A DNA stretch of 13,479 nucleotides from Candidatus Poribacteria bacterium (GCA_014730235.1 WJIO01000362.1:1-13479); one strand, 5' to 3'. Shown: positions 1 to 7,921, counted from the first letter of the stretch. The notes: generated by a model from the letters alone, not told the origin. A program made the numbers and translations.

Positions 1-1535
1 TCCAGACGACCTGCCATACCCACCTGGTGAGATTGATGAAGAAATCCCCAGAACGTGGCGATTATACCAAGAAATACAGCCACCAGCATAGCTATAAACA
101 TATTCCTGTTGCTGGACTCAGTTTTTTCTGCAATTTTAAATGTTTCAAGCTGATAAGGCATCACATCGCTGTAATGGGCGCGATTGAAAAACCAGAACAG
201 GGATAATATGGATAGATTTCTCGCACCAAGCATTCTCGTTCCAATGCCTGTGGACATAAGCTGATCAGGCCCGCCATTGTGCATATCATGTACGGGTACA
301 CCCATCTCAGCTCGCATGCGCGTTATTGATGTTATTATACCAAAATAAACAACAAAGAAAATAACGGCTACCCATATAGACATTCCAGCCTGGTAACAGA
401 AACCAAGTAGCAACAAGCCGCCGATCATCATACCTATTACCGCCGCTCTGTATGATATTGGCTCGTTGGAATCGTCAATATCCTGTCCCCGACCAAAGAC
501 TTTTTTAAATACATTCCACAGGTGTTTTCTGGTAGCCCACATGGCCATGGCAAATACGGCAAGATATGCGCCAGAGGACTGCTCTATTATGCTCCTAAAA
601 CCAGAAAAGGAACCCCCGGACATGGAAAACCCCAGGGCATACCAAAGGACACGCTGGGCCTTCCAGAATAAAAAGAAAAACCACAACGAAAAGGATAAGT
701 CCAGAGGTATGAAGAAGGCCATACCAATCACAAATGGATAAAAAGATATAGGCGTCCATCCAATGGCGTTCCAGGGTCTTGATACAAAATAGCGACCGAT
801 ATTGTTAAGTTTTACATGTAAGCCGGGAACAGCTGGAAAGATCTGATGTAATCCATTGAGAATATCAATGGCGGCGGCTATACCAAAACCAATCCACATT
901 ATTTTGTTTTTAAAAAAGCGATTGGGTTCATCAATTAATTCATAGGGAAGCTGTATGATAGGATAAGCAAGTTTTTCCTGTTCTACCCATTGTTTGCGAA
1001 CAATTACATTTACACATAACATCAGAAAGACAAAGACGAAAATAAAACCCGTCCAGGAAAGCACAGGTATAATCCATGCCCTTATGTGCTCCATTGTATA
1101 AAAAGTTGAGTAACCCTTGTAATGATCCTGTAGTATTTCGTGATTTTGTACGGTCAACCAATCAGGTAGGTAGCGATGGAAAGTATCAGCCCATTCGTTT
1201 TCGGGAGTGGCATACCAGAAAGCATGTCCCATGATCGGTATAAGCAACTGCATCAAGCCATGACCTGCCATAGCTGATGCCATTGTTACCATAGTGTATA
1301 TCATCAGGAGTTCGCTTTTGCTAAGGCTTGATTTAGGCAGGAATTTTTTTATTACCTGATTCAGAATAACAACAACAAAAAGCGTATAAACACAGTTGAA
1401 AAATAACGATATAACCGTCATGTGAACTCTAAAAAACATTGCCTCGGCCACAATAATCCAATATACATTTATGACCAGTAAGATAATTCCTATCAACAAT
1501 GGACGTAACAAACGTTCACGTTTTCTGGTTTCCAT
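1..1535 (-). CDS. DUF6785/DUF6784 family polytopic membrane protein (C-terminus cut by window edge)
   Basis: Reading the minus strand from ATG at 1535 gives an open frame of 511 codons that runs off the left edge, so the C-terminus is missing. An AAGGAA ribosome site lies at 1541-1546. The protein begins METRKRERLL and is strongly hydrophobic, with many predicted membrane segments; the first lies at about residues 11-30 and the second at about 37-57. I recognise the DUF6785/DUF6784 signature: SKSELL near residue 75, GHAFWYATPENEW near 105, RKQWVEQEKLAYP near 190, and later RAEMGVPVHDMHNGGPDQ. From memory this family is distantly similar to oligopeptide (OPT) transporters and occurs in PVC-type and uncultured lineages; members are about 600-650 residues, so roughly 100-140 residues are missing. 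The substrate is unknown. It starts 29 bases after the GNAT gene stop, so the two are probably co-transcribed. Family call fairly firm; transport role inferred. Confidence 0.8.
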   Translation of the reverse strand, partial: METRKRERLLRPLLIGIILLVINVYWIIVAEAMFFRVHMTVISLFFNCVYTLFVVVILNQVIKKFLPKSSLSKSELLMIYTMVTMASAMAGHGLMQLLIPIMGHAFWYATPENEWADTFHRYLPDWLTVQNHEILQDHYKGYSTFYTMEHIRAWIIPVLSWTGFIFVFVFLMLCVNVIVRKQWVEQEKLAYPIIQLPYELIDEPNRFFKNKIMWIGFGIAAAIDILNGLHQIFPAVPGLHVKLNNIGRYFVSRPWNAIGWTPISFYPFVIGMAFFIPLDLSFSLWFFFLFWKAQRVLWYALGFSMSGGSFSGFRSIIEQSSGAYLAVFAMAMWATRKHLWNVFKKVFGRGQDIDDSNEPISYRAAVIGMMIGGLLLLGFCYQAGMSIWVAVIFFVVYFGIITSITRMRAEMGVPVHDMHNGGPDQLMSTGIGTRMLGARNLSILSLFWFFNRAHYSDVMPYQLETFKIAEKTESSNRNMFIAMLVAVFLGIIATFWGFLHQSHQVGMAGRL

Positions 1536-1564
1536 ATTTTTTCCTTTATACTACAGGTGTTTGA

Positions 1565-2545
1565 TTATTTAAATTTGGAATACAATAAAACGTCAAAAGG
1601 CTTATCATTCCACATAAATTGGTTTTTCATAACCGCTTCTTGTTTAAAGCCTGTTTTTTCCAGGGCCTTAATTTTTTCATCAGGAGAAGTAGCATCAACA
1701 TAACACTGGATTTTTCCATCGGGCATATCTATTGATTCTACCAATTTATCATAACCGGATATAAAATTATCATGAAGGAACATATCCAGCATATAAACTT
1801 CTCCATGCCATCTTTCATCGGGATTTAAGGTTATGCAACCTACAACTGCGCCATATTCGGATTCCATTAATTTTGCTTTTTTTCTATCGTCGTTCTCTAA
1901 AGATTTCATAAACCTCAGGAATCCGCCCTCGAAATTTGCAATGCCATAAAGCCCCATAGAAAGACTTCTCATGATCTCGATACCCGGAACGGATGTTAAT
2001 ACATTCAATACAGGCCAGTGTTTCCAGGCTACATCAACAACTTCCACGTTACCAGATGTAAAATGCTCTTCCTCAAAATCGCTGTCGGTCGCATATCGCA
2101 TAAAACCAGAACCTTCAGACATACTTCTAAAACCATGAGCATGGTATATCCAGTAGGCCGGGGAATCATAACCTGTTCCCAGTAGCAGAACACCTCCACC
2201 ATGCTTTCTGAAATCATCCATCTGGTAATCCATTACCAAACTGCAAGCACCTTTTCGACGGTGCTCGGGACGGGTAAAAACATGGCCCAGTATACCAGTC
2301 CGGTTGTATTCCACTGTCATAATATTGGCTATAACATGACCATCCAGATGTCCAATATAGAAACGGGTTTCCAGTTCTTTTATATCACCTTTCAAGGCCC
2401 TTTCAACATGGATAAGCCAGGGATCACCTTTGTGGTTCAATACATCCATCATCCGGTCGGCAAAGTCCTGATCAGGGGCTGTAACCACGCCAATATCCAT
2501 GTCTTCGCCGCTTTTTAGTTTAACATTAGACAGCTTCTTATACAA
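1565..2545 (-). CDS. Two-domain GNAT-family N-acetyltransferase
   Basis: A 326-residue protein. The N-terminal half (about 16-150) is a GNAT fold. It has the acetyl-CoA binding signature HVFTRPEHRRKGAC at 88-101 (the R-x-x-G-x core) followed by a helix, a strand (GVLLLGTGYDSPA, 118-130) and the usual YWIYHAHGF ending. The C-terminal half (about 165-326) looks like a second, degenerate GNAT domain: it ends with ALEKTGFKQEAVMKNQF and a closing DVLLYSK strand, but lacks a clear RxxGxG/A loop. The likely role is transfer of an acetyl group from acetyl-CoA to an amine; the substrate is unknown. The start is TTG at 2545, chosen because a strong AGGAGG lies 8 bases upstream; the next start, an ATG at residue 16, has no such site. 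The gene lies 32 bases after the TatD gene and 29 before the DUF6785 gene, so it may modify that protein's cargo or act in the same pathway (inference). Confidence 0.85.
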   Translation of the reverse strand: MYKKLSNVKLKSGEDMDIGVVTAPDQDFADRMMDVLNHKGDPWLIHVERALKGDIKELETRFYIGHLDGHVIANIMTVEYNRTGILGHVFTRPEHRRKGACSLVMDYQMDDFRKHGGGVLLLGTGYDSPAYWIYHAHGFRSMSEGSGFMRYATDSDFEEEHFTSGNVEVVDVAWKHWPVLNVLTSVPGIEIMRSLSMGLYGIANFEGGFLRFMKSLENDDRKKAKLMESEYGAVVGCITLNPDERWHGEVYMLDMFLHDNFISGYDKLVESIDMPDGKIQCYVDATSPDEKIKALEKTGFKQEAVMKNQFMWNDKPFDVLLYSKFK

Positions 2546-2553
2546 TTTTTACC

Positions 2554-2559
2554 CCTCCT
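2554..2559 (-). promoter_or_regulatory. Shine-Dalgarno site fixing the TTG start of the GNAT gene
   Basis: The minus strand reads AGGAGG followed by eight bases and then TTG. This is the strongest ribosome site in the window and it decides in favour of the TTG start at 2545. Confidence 0.75.
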
Positions 2560-2577
2560 GATTTTTATTATTTATAC

Positions 2578-3354
2578 CTAAGAACCAGCATAACCAACCC
2601 CGAAAAGGGATTCAGCATTCTGCGTTGCTATTTTTGCCACTTCTTCAAAAGACATGCGTCTTACTTCAGCGACTTTCTGGGCTATCGATTTCACATAAGC
2701 TGGTTCATTTCGCTTACCCCTTCTGAACTGAGGAGCCAGAAACGGACAATCAGTTTCCAAAAAGAAAGAATCTTCCGGCACAAAAGCCGCAACCCTTCTG
2801 AGTTCATCGGACTTTGGGTAAGTTACAGGCCCGGCAAAGGATACATACAGACCTAACTTTATACACTTATCTGCAAAATCCACATCCCCTGAGAAGCAAT
2901 GCATCACACCTTTCAGACTATCGGAATATGTATCCAGCATTTCCAGAGTGTCTTTATGCGCATCCCTGTTGTGAATTATGATGGGCATATCCATTTCCAG
3001 GGCCATTTGTATATGTTTCTCAAAAGCTTTTTTTTGCACTGGTCGGGGTGACAAATCCCTGTAGTAATCCAAACCTGTTTCGCCTATAGCCACAACCTTT
3101 GGATTTTCCGCCATCCTCCTGAGTTCCGCCAGGGCTTCGTCATTCAGCATCTTCGCGTCGTGGGGATGTATACCCACTGATGCGAAGATGTTATCATATT
3201 TTTCAGTCAATTCGATGGCTTTTCTGCTGGATGGAAGGTCAAAGCTTGCGTTTATTATATTATCAACTCCATAGCTTGAAGCCCTTTTGATAACTTCATC
3301 CAGGTCTTTTTTATAGTCTTTCATCTGCAAATGTGCATGTGTATCTACAAGCAT
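2578..3354 (-). CDS. TatD-family metal-dependent hydrolase/DNase
   Basis: A 258-residue TatD/YcfH-family protein, the usual length for the family. These TIM-barrel metalloenzymes act as DNases, and some members as D-aminoacyl-tRNA deacylases. The metal ligands are all visible: H6 and H8 in DTHAHL, E92 in GETGLDYYRD, H128 in IIIHNRDAH, H152 in GVMHCFSG, and D202 in ETDCPFLAP. The RGKRNEP motif at 212-218 is also typical. The Cys after ETD (203) replaces the more common Ser or Ala and is probably harmless. The start is ATG at 3354, directly before MLVDTHAHL. It begins 7 bases after the metG stop, and the metG-tatD pairing is conserved across many bacteria (metS-yabD in Bacillus). It is probably a cytoplasmic housekeeping nuclease; the exact substrate cannot be told from sequence. 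Confidence 0.95.
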   Translation of the reverse strand: MLVDTHAHLQMKDYKKDLDEVIKRASSYGVDNIINASFDLPSSRKAIELTEKYDNIFASVGIHPHDAKMLNDEALAELRRMAENPKVVAIGETGLDYYRDLSPRPVQKKAFEKHIQMALEMDMPIIIHNRDAHKDTLEMLDTYSDSLKGVMHCFSGDVDFADKCIKLGLYVSFAGPVTYPKSDELRRVAAFVPEDSFFLETDCPFLAPQFRRGKRNEPAYVKSIAQKVAEVRRMSFEEVAKIATQNAESLFGVGYAGS

Positions 3355-3361
3355 ATTAATC

Positions 3362-5248
3362 CTATCTAACCCTCGTTCCCGGTGGAATGTCTTTTTCTAT
3401 TGTCAGGATATCAAGTTCCTGCTTGCTGACAGCAGCCAATATCATACCTTCTGATTTTACCCCTCTAACCTTTGCAGGCTTAAGGTTGGCAACAATTACT
3501 ACTTTTTTACCTACAAGCTCATCAGGATTGTAATGTTCTGCTACTCCGGCTACTACTGTTCTGGCTCCTGTGCCGGGGTCTACTATAAGCTTGAGCAGTC
3601 TATCTGCGCCTTCAATTTTTTCAGCGTTAAGTACCTCTGCAACCCTTAGATCGACTTTTTTGAAATCATCAATAGTGATCTCCGAGTCTTTGGACTTTGG
3701 TTGCTGCTTTTTCTCAACTTCAATCCTTGGGAAAATGGGTTCGACCTTACCCAGGGTAACGCCGGCAGGTGTAAACCCCCATTTCAGATGGTCATAGTTA
3801 TATTCATCTGTTTTATTCCCCAGGCCTATTTGATCCAGAATTTGTCGGGAAGCCCCGGGCATAAATGGTGATACCAGTATAGCCAGGAATCGAAGGGTTT
3901 CTATACAGTTATAAAGTATAGTCGCCAGCCTGTCCTGCTTATCCGGTTCTTTTGCCAACTGCCAGGGTGCACTTTCGTCAATATACTTGTTAGCCCTTCG
4001 CACCAGTTCCCAGATAGTTTCCAGGGCGGTGCTGAAATCAAGTTTATCCATGTATGGTCGTGCAAGCTCAAAAGTTTTTTGAGCTAATTCTACGAGTTCA
4101 CCATCTGTGCCCTGTAATTCATCCATTGGTTCAGGTACATAATCACCGAAGTTCTGTTTTACCATGGCCAGGGTTCGGTTTAACAAGTTACCAAGATCAT
4201 TGGCGAGATCCCCGTTAATTCTGTTTATGAAAGCGTCCCGGGTAAAATCTCCATCACTTCCAAAGGTATACTCCCTTATAAAGAAATATCTTACAGCATC
4301 AGTTCCGAATTCGTCTATCAATTCATCGGGAACAATGACGTTGCCGGTTGTTTTGCTTAGTTTTTTACCGCCTTTGGTAAGCCATCCATGACCAAATATC
4401 TGTTTTGGCAGGGGAAGACCTGCTGACATAAGCAAAGCAGGCCAGATAATGGCATGGAACCATAGTATTTCTTTACCTATAAGGTGTAATTCTGCCGGCC
4501 AGTATCTCTCCATAGTTTCCGGATCGTCGTTGTATCCAATGGCTGAGATATAGTTGCTCAGAGCGTCCACCCAGACATATAGAACCCCACTATCAGGATC
4601 GTCAGGTATTGGTATTCCCCATTTAACTGTGGAACGGGTAACGCTCCTGTCATCCAAGCCCGATTCGATAATGCTTATGACTTCGTTGCGTCGGCTTTCC
4701 GGCTGTATAAAATCCGGGTTATCGTTGATAAATTTCAAAAGCTTATCCTGATATTTTGACAAGGCAAAGAAGTAGTTTTCCTCCTTAACCCATTCAGCAG
4801 GAAGCTCATGTATAGGGCATGAATTACCTTCCAGAAGTTCATTTTCCCGGTAGAATTTTTCACATCGCACACAATACCAGCTTTCATACGGTGCTTTATA
4901 TATATCACCAGCATCCCGAACTACTTTAAAGAATTTCTGAGCCGCTGCTTTATGTCTTTCGCTGGTAGTGCGAATAAAGTCATCGTTGGATATTTCCAGC
5001 CTTTTCCAGAGGGCCATGAACCGGGCTGTTATGTTATCACAATATTCCTGTTCGGACATGCCCTTTTCTGCCGATATTCGCTCGATATTCTGGCCGTGTT
5101 CGTCAACTCCGGTCAGGAAGAAAACATCGTCACCCATAAGGCGGTGATAACGGGCCATTACATCGGCAGCTATGGTACAGTAGGCATGACCTACATGGGG
5201 TACATCGTTGACATAATATATAGGAGTGGTAACATAAAATTTATTCAT
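3362..5248 (-). CDS. metG: Methionine--tRNA ligase (methionyl-tRNA synthetase)
   Basis: A 628-residue cytoplasmic class I synthetase that charges tRNA-Met. Seen in order: Rossmann domain with the HIGH-type motif HVGH (18-21), FLTGVDEHGQN at about 44-54, and a single zinc knuckle with C126, C129, C144 and H147 as in the Thermus-type enzyme. YVWVDALSNY (224-233) is followed by the KMSKS-type loop, here KLSKT (296-300), then the anticodon-binding helical domain. A Trbp111/EMAP-like tRNA-binding OB domain fills about the last 105 residues (VDLRVAEVLNAEKIEGADRLLKL and MILAA). I place the start at ATG 5248, beginning MNKFYVTTPIYYVN, because AGGAG lies seven bases upstream and family similarity begins there. 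The frame stays open upstream to 5293, but that extension lies within the end of ricT. The start overlaps the ricT stop by eight bases, implying translational coupling. Confidence 0.97.
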   Translation of the reverse strand: MNKFYVTTPIYYVNDVPHVGHAYCTIAADVMARYHRLMGDDVFFLTGVDEHGQNIERISAEKGMSEQEYCDNITARFMALWKRLEISNDDFIRTTSERHKAAAQKFFKVVRDAGDIYKAPYESWYCVRCEKFYRENELLEGNSCPIHELPAEWVKEENYFFALSKYQDKLLKFINDNPDFIQPESRRNEVISIIESGLDDRSVTRSTVKWGIPIPDDPDSGVLYVWVDALSNYISAIGYNDDPETMERYWPAELHLIGKEILWFHAIIWPALLMSAGLPLPKQIFGHGWLTKGGKKLSKTTGNVIVPDELIDEFGTDAVRYFFIREYTFGSDGDFTRDAFINRINGDLANDLGNLLNRTLAMVKQNFGDYVPEPMDELQGTDGELVELAQKTFELARPYMDKLDFSTALETIWELVRRANKYIDESAPWQLAKEPDKQDRLATILYNCIETLRFLAILVSPFMPGASRQILDQIGLGNKTDEYNYDHLKWGFTPAGVTLGKVEPIFPRIEVEKKQQPKSKDSEITIDDFKKVDLRVAEVLNAEKIEGADRLLKLIVDPGTGARTVVAGVAEHYNPDELVGKKVVIVANLKPAKVRGVKSEGMILAAVSKQELDILTIEKDIPPGTRVR

Positions 5249-6110
5249 CCCGACTCTCCTTTTCTGGAAACAAGCAAGTTTTTTTATTTTCACACTTCCC
5301 TTTCTTCTGCCTCATCAAACTTCTTAGAGGTATCTCTAACAATCTTCCACTTTCATCTCTTACTTTGACAATGCTGTGGAATAAATCCAATTCTTCCACA
5401 GTGCCTTTGATACCATTAGTCTTAATTCTACTACCTACTTCAGGCATAACCTCTTTCATATCATGGTACCATTCGTTTTCATATCGAAGACAGCATAAAA
5501 GCCGTCCACAGACACCGGATATTTTTGATGGAGTCAGAGTCATATCCTGTTCTTTTGCCATTTTAATTTCCATTCGACCTAATTTTTTCAGGAAATTAGA
5601 GCAGCACAGAGGAAGGCCACAACATCCATATCCTCCACACATCTTGGTTTCGTCCCTTACACCAATCTGACGAAGTTCAATCCGACGTTTAAATATATAA
5701 GCCAGGTCCTTTACAAGCTCACGAAAATCAACCCTTCTTTCCGATGTAAAATAAAAGGTTATTTTTCGGTTATTGGCTGAGAACCGGGTTTTTACCAATT
5801 TCATAGGTAAATTCCGGTCTTTAATCTTTTTACGGCATATTTCCCTTGCTTCTATTTCCTTTTGTTTTTTTTCCTGGAAATACCTTATATCATCATCATT
5901 AGCTAATCTAACTATTTTGGGAATATCAACCTGCGAAGCAGGCTTTGGTATTTTTAACAACGCTTTAACAGTGCCAAGATTTATAAATTCTTCATTCTCT
6001 TTATCTTCTGTTACACAATAATCACCTATCTTTAGCTCCAAATCATTTGAATCAAAGACCAAAATACCTTGCTCAGGTATCTTTACCCTTACTACACTAA
6101 TCTCTTCCAC
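5241..6110 (-). CDS. ricT: RicT/YaaT-like PSP1-domain protein (Fe-S regulatory protein)
   Basis: A PSP1-domain protein of 289 residues from GTG 6110, typical for YaaT/RicT. Two CX4CC motifs are visible: C158, C163, C164 (MCGGYGCCG) and C201, C206, C207 (GVCGRLLCC). C169 and C170 lie between them, and MAKEQDMTLTPSKISG leads into the second. In Bacillus RicT these cysteines bind a [4Fe-4S] cluster, and RicT with RicA and RicF adjusts RNase Y, sporulation and biofilm control. No RicA or RicF gene is visible here, so the partner may differ. I prefer GTG 6110 because AGGTGG precedes it by eight bases; GTG 6122 and GTG 6119 are in frame but lack a ribosome site. It lies between holB and metG as in Bacillus and many deltaproteobacteria. 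The tail after about 270 is basic, with two further Cys of no obvious role. Confidence 0.92.
   Translation of the reverse strand: MEEISVVRVKIPEQGILVFDSNDLELKIGDYCVTEDKENEEFINLGTVKALLKIPKPASQVDIPKIVRLANDDDIRYFQEKKQKEIEAREICRKKIKDRNLPMKLVKTRFSANNRKITFYFTSERRVDFRELVKDLAYIFKRRIELRQIGVRDETKMCGGYGCCGLPLCCSNFLKKLGRMEIKMAKEQDMTLTPSKISGVCGRLLCCLRYENEWYHDMKEVMPEVGSRIKTNGIKGTVEELDLFHSIVKVRDESGRLLEIPLRSLMRQKKGKCENKKTCLFPEKESRDE
5256..5260 (-). promoter_or_regulatory. Shine-Dalgarno site fixing the metG start
   Basis: AGGAG on the minus strand, seven bases before ATG 5248 and inside the last codons of ricT. It supports the internal start over the 15-codon-longer frame. Confidence 0.7.
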
Positions 6111-6118
6111 ATTGCCCA

Positions 6119-6124
6119 CCACCT
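6119..6124 (-). promoter_or_regulatory. Shine-Dalgarno site favouring the GTG start at 6110
   Basis: AGGTGG on the minus strand, eight bases before GTG 6110. The two upstream in-frame GTG codons overlap or abut this element, so they are less likely to initiate. Confidence 0.5.
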
Positions 6125-6208
6125 CATGGTCTAATAAACCGTCAAATTGTGAGCTGACTATTCTAGTTTAATTTGAATACTTATCAGAATTCGTAGTATT
6201 TGAGGTAG

Positions 6209-7195
6209 TTAAAACCTTGTGGTAAGGTTATCAAAGGAGTGGAGCATCATAACTTCCAGAGCCAGGTTCGAGTTTATGTTTCTCTGTATAAGGTATTTTA
6301 TTTTAATGGTATTCCTAATAAGGTTTTCCATCTGAATATCGGAATATTGACTGGCAATCTTTTTTAAACTTTCGATCTCATCACTGTGAACCAAAAGCTC
6401 CTCAGGATAGTTTTGTTTTACCAGAAGTAAGTCTCTATACCAGCTTATAAGAATATCTAAAGCGTTTTCTGTTTTTCCAAGACTTTCGGCATTTTTGAAT
6501 ATATTTAACAAGAATTTTCTACTACCATCGCTTAATCTAAGAAGATCTTTTGACAATTTATCTTCGGAATCATCTTTATCTGACTTAATCAATTCCAACG
6601 CTTTACCCACCATCCCTCTGGATCGTAAAGCCGCCCATTTTGCTTTTGATTCCGTTATATTCATACGACTAACCAATTCATCTCTGAGCAAATTTAATGG
6701 GATTGGATTGAATTTAAGGGAATGACACCGAGATCGTATGGTAGGCAGTATAGCTGTATATATGGATGTCAACAAAATCAACACCATTAATCCCGGCGGT
6801 TCTTCCAGGATTTTTAAAATTGAATTGGCTGCTTCTGCTGTCATTTTCTCTGCCTGAGTAATCATATACACCTTGTAATTACCTTCCACTGCTCGATAAG
6901 ACCCCTGACGCTGAAGAACGCGCATCTGGTCGATTTTAAGTCTTGTTCCTGCTGGACGGATAATCATAACATCAGCGTGATTGCCGTCGTTTATCTTTCG
7001 GCATGAAATACATTTGTCACAGCAATCATCGTCTACTTCATTACAATTCAGAGCTTTTGCAAAATTAAGGGCGACAAACTCCTTGCCAATGCCTTCTAAG
7101 CCGGAAAATAAATATGAATTAGCGATTTTTTTGGATCTTAGGGCATTTTTCAGGCTTTTTACTACACTCCCGTGACCCATCACATCATCCAGCAT
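6209..7195 (-). CDS. holB: DNA polymerase III subunit delta prime
   Basis: A 328-residue AAA+ clamp-loader subunit that, with delta and tau/gamma, places the beta clamp on DNA. Seen: MLDDVMGH at the start (the family usually reads MFDDIIGQ), SYLFSGLEGIGKE (27-39) as a Walker A-like loop whose final Ser/Thr is Glu, and a zinc knuckle using C51, C58 or C59, C62 and C65. Further on are KIDQMR (87-92), ANSILKILEEPP (123-134) and the sensor-like SRC (155-157) after LPTIR. A degenerate P-loop is normal for delta prime, which need not bind ATP. A poorly conserved helical C-terminal domain follows. The start is ATG 7195, 36 bases after the tmk stop, with only a weak GGAT upstream. It lies between tmk and ricT as in many bacteria. 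About 98 bases separate it from the ricT start, where I find no clear promoter or terminator. Confidence 0.93.
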   Translation of the reverse strand: MLDDVMGHGSVVKSLKNALRSKKIANSYLFSGLEGIGKEFVALNFAKALNCNEVDDDCCDKCISCRKINDGNHADVMIIRPAGTRLKIDQMRVLQRQGSYRAVEGNYKVYMITQAEKMTAEAANSILKILEEPPGLMVLILLTSIYTAILPTIRSRCHSLKFNPIPLNLLRDELVSRMNITESKAKWAALRSRGMVGKALELIKSDKDDSEDKLSKDLLRLSDGSRKFLLNIFKNAESLGKTENALDILISWYRDLLLVKQNYPEELLVHSDEIESLKKIASQYSDIQMENLIRNTIKIKYLIQRNINSNLALEVMMLHSFDNLTTRF

Positions 7196-7231
7196 AATAA
7201 ATTATCCGAATTAAACCGATTATTTCTATTC

Positions 7232-7864
7232 TCAAAAACAACCGGATAATAAATCGTCTATAAGTCTGGTTATATTCTTGTGAACATTATCAATAACGCT
7301 GTTGGCATCAACAACTTTTACTCGATCTGGTTCTTTTTTGGCTATTTCAAGATAACCTCTCCGGACTTTATTATGAAATTCAAAATTTTCTTTATCTATA
7401 CGGTTAAGTACCTGATCCTGTTTTCTTAGCAAACTGTCTTTTACTTCCATATCCAGAAGTACTGTCAGATCAGGCTCAAGACCATCAGTTGCTACTTTAT
7501 TTATCTCTTTCAAAAAATCCACATCAAGACCGCGAGCATAGCCTTGATATGCAAGGGTAGCATCGCTGAAACGATCGCATATAACAATTACACCTTTATT
7601 TAAATTCGGTAATATAATTTCCTTTACATGTTGAGCTCTTGAGGCAAGATAAAGAAAAAGTTCGGTAACTTCGGTCATCTTGGTATTCTGAGGTTCCAGA
7701 ATTATTTTTCTTATTTGTTCGGATATAAAGGTTCCACCAGGTTCCCGGGTTAAAAATACCGGATAACCAAGCTCGGAAACATATTTTTCCAAAAGCCTGG
7801 CCTGGGTGCTTTTCCCTGCTCCTTCTATACCTTCAAAGGTTACAAAAAGTTCCCTTTTATTCAA
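7232..7864 (-). CDS. tmk: Thymidylate kinase (dTMP kinase)
   Basis: A 210-residue enzyme of normal family length that phosphorylates dTMP to dTDP with ATP in the cytoplasm. Seen: P-loop GIEGAGKST (12-20) in FVTFEGIEGAGKST, REPGGT (40-45) for the dTMP site, the DRF motif (97-99) followed by SDATLAYQGYARGL, and a LID region ending in FHNKVRRGY. The only possible start is TTG at 7864. An in-frame TAA lies two codons upstream and no other start codon occurs before the P-loop. Its ribosome site is poor: AGAGGT at 7877-7882 is 12 bases away, so translation may be limited. It appears to be the first gene of the minus-strand operon, behind a leader of about 200 bases that starts from a near-consensus promoter. 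Confidence 0.96.
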   Translation of the reverse strand: MNKRELFVTFEGIEGAGKSTQARLLEKYVSELGYPVFLTREPGGTFISEQIRKIILEPQNTKMTEVTELFLYLASRAQHVKEIILPNLNKGVIVICDRFSDATLAYQGYARGLDVDFLKEINKVATDGLEPDLTVLLDMEVKDSLLRKQDQVLNRIDKENFEFHNKVRRGYLEIAKKEPDRVKVVDANSVIDNVHKNITRLIDDLLSGCF

Positions 7865-7889
7865 GGTTTATTAATTACCTCTTCAAAAG

Positions 7890-7921
7890 CATATCCACAC
7901 ACGAAATCGTGTGTGGATATG
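7890..7921 (-). repeat. Near-perfect 32-base palindrome (hairpin or operator) upstream of tmk
   Basis: On the minus strand the arms CATATCCACACACGA and TCGTGTGTGGATATG are exact reverse complements, 15 bp each, separated by TT. In RNA this would form a very stable hairpin. It ends about 25 bases before the tmk TTG and is followed by CTTTTG, a T-tract too short for a convincing terminator. Each outer arm contains ATATCCACA, one base different from the DnaA box TTATCCACA, in inverted orientation. It may be an attenuator, a dimeric regulator's operator or a pair of DnaA-like sites. Confidence 0.7.

Noticed and set aside
466-741. 91-codon plus-strand ORF
   Set aside because: Antisense to the DUF6785 coding frame; its sequence has no recognisable pattern or ribosome site.
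940-1161. 73-codon minus-strand ORF
   Set aside because: It is out of frame with, and wholly inside, the DUF6785 gene, whose translation shows continuous family signature through this stretch.
5249-5293. 15-codon N-terminal extension of metG
   Set aside because: It lies within ricT, has no ribosome site, and family similarity begins at MNKFYVTTPIYY after a good AGGAG.
4952-5368. 138-codon plus-strand ORF spanning the ricT-metG junction
   Set aside because: Antisense to two firmly identified genes; composition looks like the reverse of coding sequence.
7079-7117. Broken Walker A in HolB as a sign of a defective gene
   Set aside because: Delta prime subunits commonly have a degenerate P-loop and do not need ATP binding; the rest of the protein is intact.
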